The position numbers and the translations under genes were made by a program. A stretch of 64,000 bases of DNA from GCA-020345945 sp964596985 (GTDB lineage: Archaea; Thermoproteota; Bathyarchaeia; RBG-16-48-13; GCA-020345945): contig CAZQWG010000002.1 of assembly GCA_964596985.1 (NCBI GenBank), positions 1 to 64,000 of the forward strand. Direction: 5' to 3'. This document shows, one piece after another, positions 61,456 to 64,000 of the stretch. Each line of letters opens with the position of its first letter. The stretch's first letter is position 1. Below the pieces are notes generated by a model. It made no database searches. It was not told where the DNA came from and saw only the letters and a list, made by a program, of their open reading frames with translations.

Positions 61456-62126
61456 GTTTTAAAGTAGATGGAACTGATTGAAAACTGCGTAGCGCACCAT
61501 AGTATCCTAGTATGGGCCCCGATAGTACCCTAATACATACGTATAGAATATTGTGTTGTGAAGTTGAACAATTCTGGGGGGGCAATCCTCCATTCCCATG
61601 AATAAGATCAAATGAACCGAAGACAGCCGTATCCCACTCTTTTTCAATAGTCTATAGATAGAAATCCAACAATCAGTCCTTAGTCTCAGGGAAACCGATA
61701 CAAGATCTTCATATGTACTTTTTGCGTATTGTACGTGATCTTGTGACATGACCTCAATATGATCTAGTTTGTGATATTTGTGATATCATAGATTCAAAGC
61801 CTCACCAATTCTCTCGAAAACGAGTTTAGAGGCTTATGAATACGTTATTCTTAACCTCTTTCAAGCTCCCGCCGTCACCTATTAACCCAGTGACACACAA
61901 CTTGGTGTAAAGATCACGTTGGTTCTTCAAAAATCTCTCAGGATAATTCCGTGTTGTGATGTCACACTAAATAAATCACATCACCATCCTCTAGTCGGCA
62001 GATGTGATAGACCAAAAGAGAACCCTTACCATGCAACCTCACAGGTTTCGCAATCTCCACTTGATTGGCTACGTTTTAAATTAGTTGCCCTCTTTCCTTT
62101 ATTATGACCTTAAGGGTGAAGTAGCT
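61456..62126. other. 670-bp gene-poor region with TGTGAT motifs
   Basis: No convincing coding sequence. Two further clusters of the TGTGAT motif occur, 61734-61790 (CGTGATC, TTGTGACATGA, TTTGTGATAT twice) and 61951-62010 (TTGTGATGTCACAC, AATCACATCACC, GATGTGATAG). A TATA-like TTTTAAATTAG near 62073 probably serves the Elf1-like gene. Confidence 0.6.
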
Positions 62127-62366
62127 ATGGGTCGTCGGAGAAGGAGAATTGTAAAAACTCCTAGAAGGCATCTTCCGAAGGTTTTTCTCTGTCCGAGGTG
62201 TGGAAATAGTTCAGTCCGGGTCATTGTTAGAGAAGCATTAGATCAGGCAGTTGTGGAATGTGGGTCTTGTGGCCTTAGAGATGAATTGGTCACAAAACCC
62301 GCGTGGGCTCCGGTTGATGCTTACGCTTTCTGGGCTGACAAATATTATAGATCTGAGTTAGGATAA
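62127..62366 (+). CDS. Elf1-like transcription elongation factor
   Basis: 79 residues from ATG 62127 (GGGTGAA upstream); an in-frame reading from 62085 adds 14 unlikely residues. Basic tail MGRRRRRIVKTPRR, zinc ribbon with CPRCGNSS and CGSCGL, and the C-terminal PVDAYAFWADKYY that matches the eukaryotic Elf1 ending (PVDVYSDWID). Elf1 binds elongating RNA polymerase and helps passage through nucleoprotein. The next gene begins 51 bp later. Confidence 0.88.
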   Translation: MGRRRRRIVKTPRRHLPKVFLCPRCGNSSVRVIVREALDQAVVECGSCGLRDELVTKPAWAPVDAYAFWADKYYRSELG

Positions 62367-62417
62367 TTACTTGTTCAAACAACATCATATTAACCAGTAA
62401 TAGGAGAAGACAAAACC

Positions 62418-63176
62418 TTGGGAAAGGTAGAGACTTACCTGTGCGACAAGCTGAGAAACGACGGACCATTACATATGACTCTCCTCGACCCCGAAAAAGT
62501 AGATCCGCGTACTGTAGGTCAACTGGCTAGCGAAACGGAGAAGGCTGGAACCACAGCTATTATGGTCGGCGGATCTACTGTAGCATCTCCCAGAGATCTA
62601 GACGCCGTCGTCCAGGCGATAAAAAAAAGCGTCAAAGTCCCCATCATACTCTTTCCCAATAACATCTCCGGAATAAGTCCTTACGCTGACGCAATTTGGT
62701 TCATGTCCCTCGTCAATTCAAACAATCCATATTTCTTAATGGGGGCTCAAGCATTGGGGGCTCCTCTCGTCAAGAAATACAAGCTTGAGACAATGCCCTT
62801 AGGCTACATAATTGTAGGTAGTGGCGGCGCAGCGGGTATGATAGGTCGCGCCAATGGAATCTCATACGATAAGCCTGAGATCGCTGCAATCTACGCTCTT
62901 GCCTCGCAGTACCTAGGAATGAGATTCGTGTATCTTGAGGCAGGCTCGGGGGCACAGAAACCTGTCCCGTTACCATTTGTCTCCGCGGTGAGAGAGGCAA
63001 TCGATTGCACTCTAATCGTCGGCGGTGGGATAAGGAGTGGTGAAGTTGCTGGAGAAATCGCGAAGGCTGGAGCGGATATAATCGTTACAGGCACTCTGGT
63101 TGAACAGAACGAAGGTAATACCGATAAGATCAGGGATATCGTCAAGACCCTCAGTCGAGTGAAACCATCAACCTGA
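62418..63176 (+). CDS. Geranylgeranylglyceryl phosphate synthase
   Basis: 252 residues, TTG start. TIM-barrel family: HMTLLDPEKVDP near residue 20, AIMVGGSTVAS, IILFPNNISGISPYADAIWFMSLVNSNNP, MPLGYIIVGSGG, YLEAGSGA and LIVGGGIRSGEVA. It makes the first ether bond of archaeal lipids from glycerol 1-phosphate and geranylgeranyl diphosphate, upstream of CarS (39253) and fed by the mevalonate operon (42198). Confidence 0.96.
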   Translation: MGKVETYLCDKLRNDGPLHMTLLDPEKVDPRTVGQLASETEKAGTTAIMVGGSTVASPRDLDAVVQAIKKSVKVPIILFPNNISGISPYADAIWFMSLVNSNNPYFLMGAQALGAPLVKKYKLETMPLGYIIVGSGGAAGMIGRANGISYDKPEIAAIYALASQYLGMRFVYLEAGSGAQKPVPLPFVSAVREAIDCTLIVGGGIRSGEVAGEIAKAGADIIVTGTLVEQNEGNTDKIRDIVKTLSRVKPST

Positions 63177-63302
63177 CCATTCCTCTCAGAATCCCTTTTT
63201 ATTTCCCTGTAGATAAAGAATGGCTTGAAGATCTGTCTACGCAAGGTCTTAATGTTGCAAGAACCACATCACCCCCAGACTTCTGAATATACTCGAAGCA
63301 TA

Positions 63303-64000
63303 ATGACGAATCTTCAGCAGGCATTCAAGATCGCAGAACAAGCAAGAGGAAAAGGCCTCGATCCCTCAGATCACCCTGAACCCAAGATAGCCCTAGATTT
63401 AGCCCAACGAGTCGAGGAACTTGTTGGTCCGGAAGGCGTTGCTCAAAGAATTCGAGAATTAAGTGAACAAATGAAGTCTAGGGAAGAACTAGCCTTCAAA
63501 ATCGTAGAGGAAATCATCTTCGGCAGATTCGGTCACATGGACGAGAACCAAGGTGCAGAACAAGCCGTTCGAACCGCGTTAGCCATACTGACAGAAGGAA
63601 TCACTGCCGCCCCACTACAAGGCATATACCAAGTAACCATAAGAAAGAATCCAGATAACTCAAGGTACTTGGCTGTCTATTTCGCCGGACCGATAAGATC
63701 CGCTGGTGGTACAGAAACAGCCCTTATTCTTGTGGTCGCCGACTTTGTTCGCCGTCTCCTAGGATTCGACCGTTATAAACCGACGATAGAAGAAGTGAAT
63801 CGCTTTGTAGAGGAAGTTCGGCTATACGAAAGAGAGGTATCGCGCTTCCAATATCATATCCCAGATGAAAGTCTCTCTAGAGGATTCAGTAATCTGCCAG
63901 TGGAGGCTACTGGAACCTGGACGGACAGAGTGGAAGTCTCATCTTTCCGTAACCTACCAAGAATCGAAACTAACCGGGTTCGTGCAGGAGCCTTAAGAGT
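63303..64000 (+). CDS. polC: DNA polymerase D large subunit DP2, N-terminal part (partial)
   Basis: Open to the window edge, 232 residues visible. Starts ATG, MTNLQQAFKIAEQARGKG, then DPEPK-type segment (HPEPKIALDLAQRVEELVGP), LAFKIVEEIIFGRFG, ILTEGITAAPLQGI and VYFAGPIRSAGGTETALILVVADFVRRLLG, all typical of the DP2 N-terminal region. It is the polymerising subunit of PolD. The partner DP1 is encoded at 55825 on the other side of the origin. Confidence 0.96.
   Translation, partial: MTNLQQAFKIAEQARGKGLDPSDHPEPKIALDLAQRVEELVGPEGVAQRIRELSEQMKSREELAFKIVEEIIFGRFGHMDENQGAEQAVRTALAILTEGITAAPLQGIYQVTIRKNPDNSRYLAVYFAGPIRSAGGTETALILVVADFVRRLLGFDRYKPTIEEVNRFVEEVRLYEREVSRFQYHIPDESLSRGFSNLPVEATGTWTDRVEVSSFRNLPRIETNRVRAGALR

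Noticed and set aside
61507..61749. 80-codon minus-strand frame in the gap upstream of the unknown protein
   Set aside because: No conserved pattern and no ribosome-binding site; composition like the surrounding non-coding DNA.
60603..62010. Possible CRISPR array in the TGTGAT-rich region
   Set aside because: The motifs are short, irregularly spaced and in both orientations; there are no long direct repeats or spacers, and no cas genes in the window.

Overview
This is a stretch of an archaeal chromosome. The evidence is the 5' half of an archaeal 16S rRNA gene, archaeal-type replication proteins (Orc1/Cdc6, PCNA, PriS/PriL, GINS, both PolD subunits), archaeal/eukaryotic-type translation and transcription proteins (aRF1, aIF5A, aIF2-alpha, L21e, L44e, S27e, Nop10, RpoF, RpoL, an Elf1-like protein) and ether-lipid genes (GGGP synthase, CarS, phosphomevalonate dehydratase). 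PolD together with RpoL, an Elf1 homologue, an OSTC-like membrane protein and many tRNA introns suggests a lineage around the TACK/Asgard part of the tree, outside the classical Crenarchaeota (which lack PolD). I cannot place it more precisely by eye.

Layout. 0-9.5 kb: 16S rRNA, three tRNA genes (Ala, Ile, Leu), a sulfite-oxidase-fold protein, dodecin, ValRS, aRF1, UMP kinase, 6-phosphogluconate dehydrogenase and MoaE. 9.4-18.4 kb: an RNA m5C methyltransferase, NAD kinase, aIF5A with deoxyhypusine synthase, a PAC2 protein, an Hsp20-like protein and GatB facing GatC-GatA. 18.5-33.7 kb is a long, mostly plus-strand information-processing block: SRP54, Pus10, L21e, RpoF, DUF655, KsgA, HemK2-type methyltransferase, Dph2, METTL5-like, Csl4, RpoL, PCNA, primase, GINS, L44e, S27e, aIF2-alpha, Nop10. 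33.8-48.9 kb: AglB, topoisomerase IA, an OSTC-like protein, CarS, RadB next to a RuvC-like protein, an AcnX/UbiD operon of the archaeal mevalonate pathway, an HD phosphohydrolase and dTMP kinase. 49-55.5 kb: glycosyltransferases, a phosphodiesterase-family protein and the methylthioadenosine salvage pair.

55.8-64 kb is the replication-origin neighbourhood. PolD small subunit and Orc1/Cdc6 lie on one side of a 738-bp AT-rich non-coding region that carries several ORB-type elements (TTTCCACTGGAA cores with G-strings). Beyond it come three poorly recognised, T-rich genes flanked by arrays of TGTGAT/ATCACA motifs, then Elf1, GGGP synthase and the start of the PolD large subunit.

Most unusual signals: (1) three long perfect palindromes sharing GTATACACGTGTATAC, all intergenic, about 5 kb apart and ending inside the origin; (2) heavily intron-split tRNAs, including a tRNA-Ile(GAU) with three introns and none at the canonical site; (3) an orc1/cdc6 gene whose conserved N-terminus has no ATG, GTG or TTG start; (4) a protein resembling the eukaryotic oligosaccharyltransferase subunit OSTC; (5) the TGTGAT arrays beside the origin.
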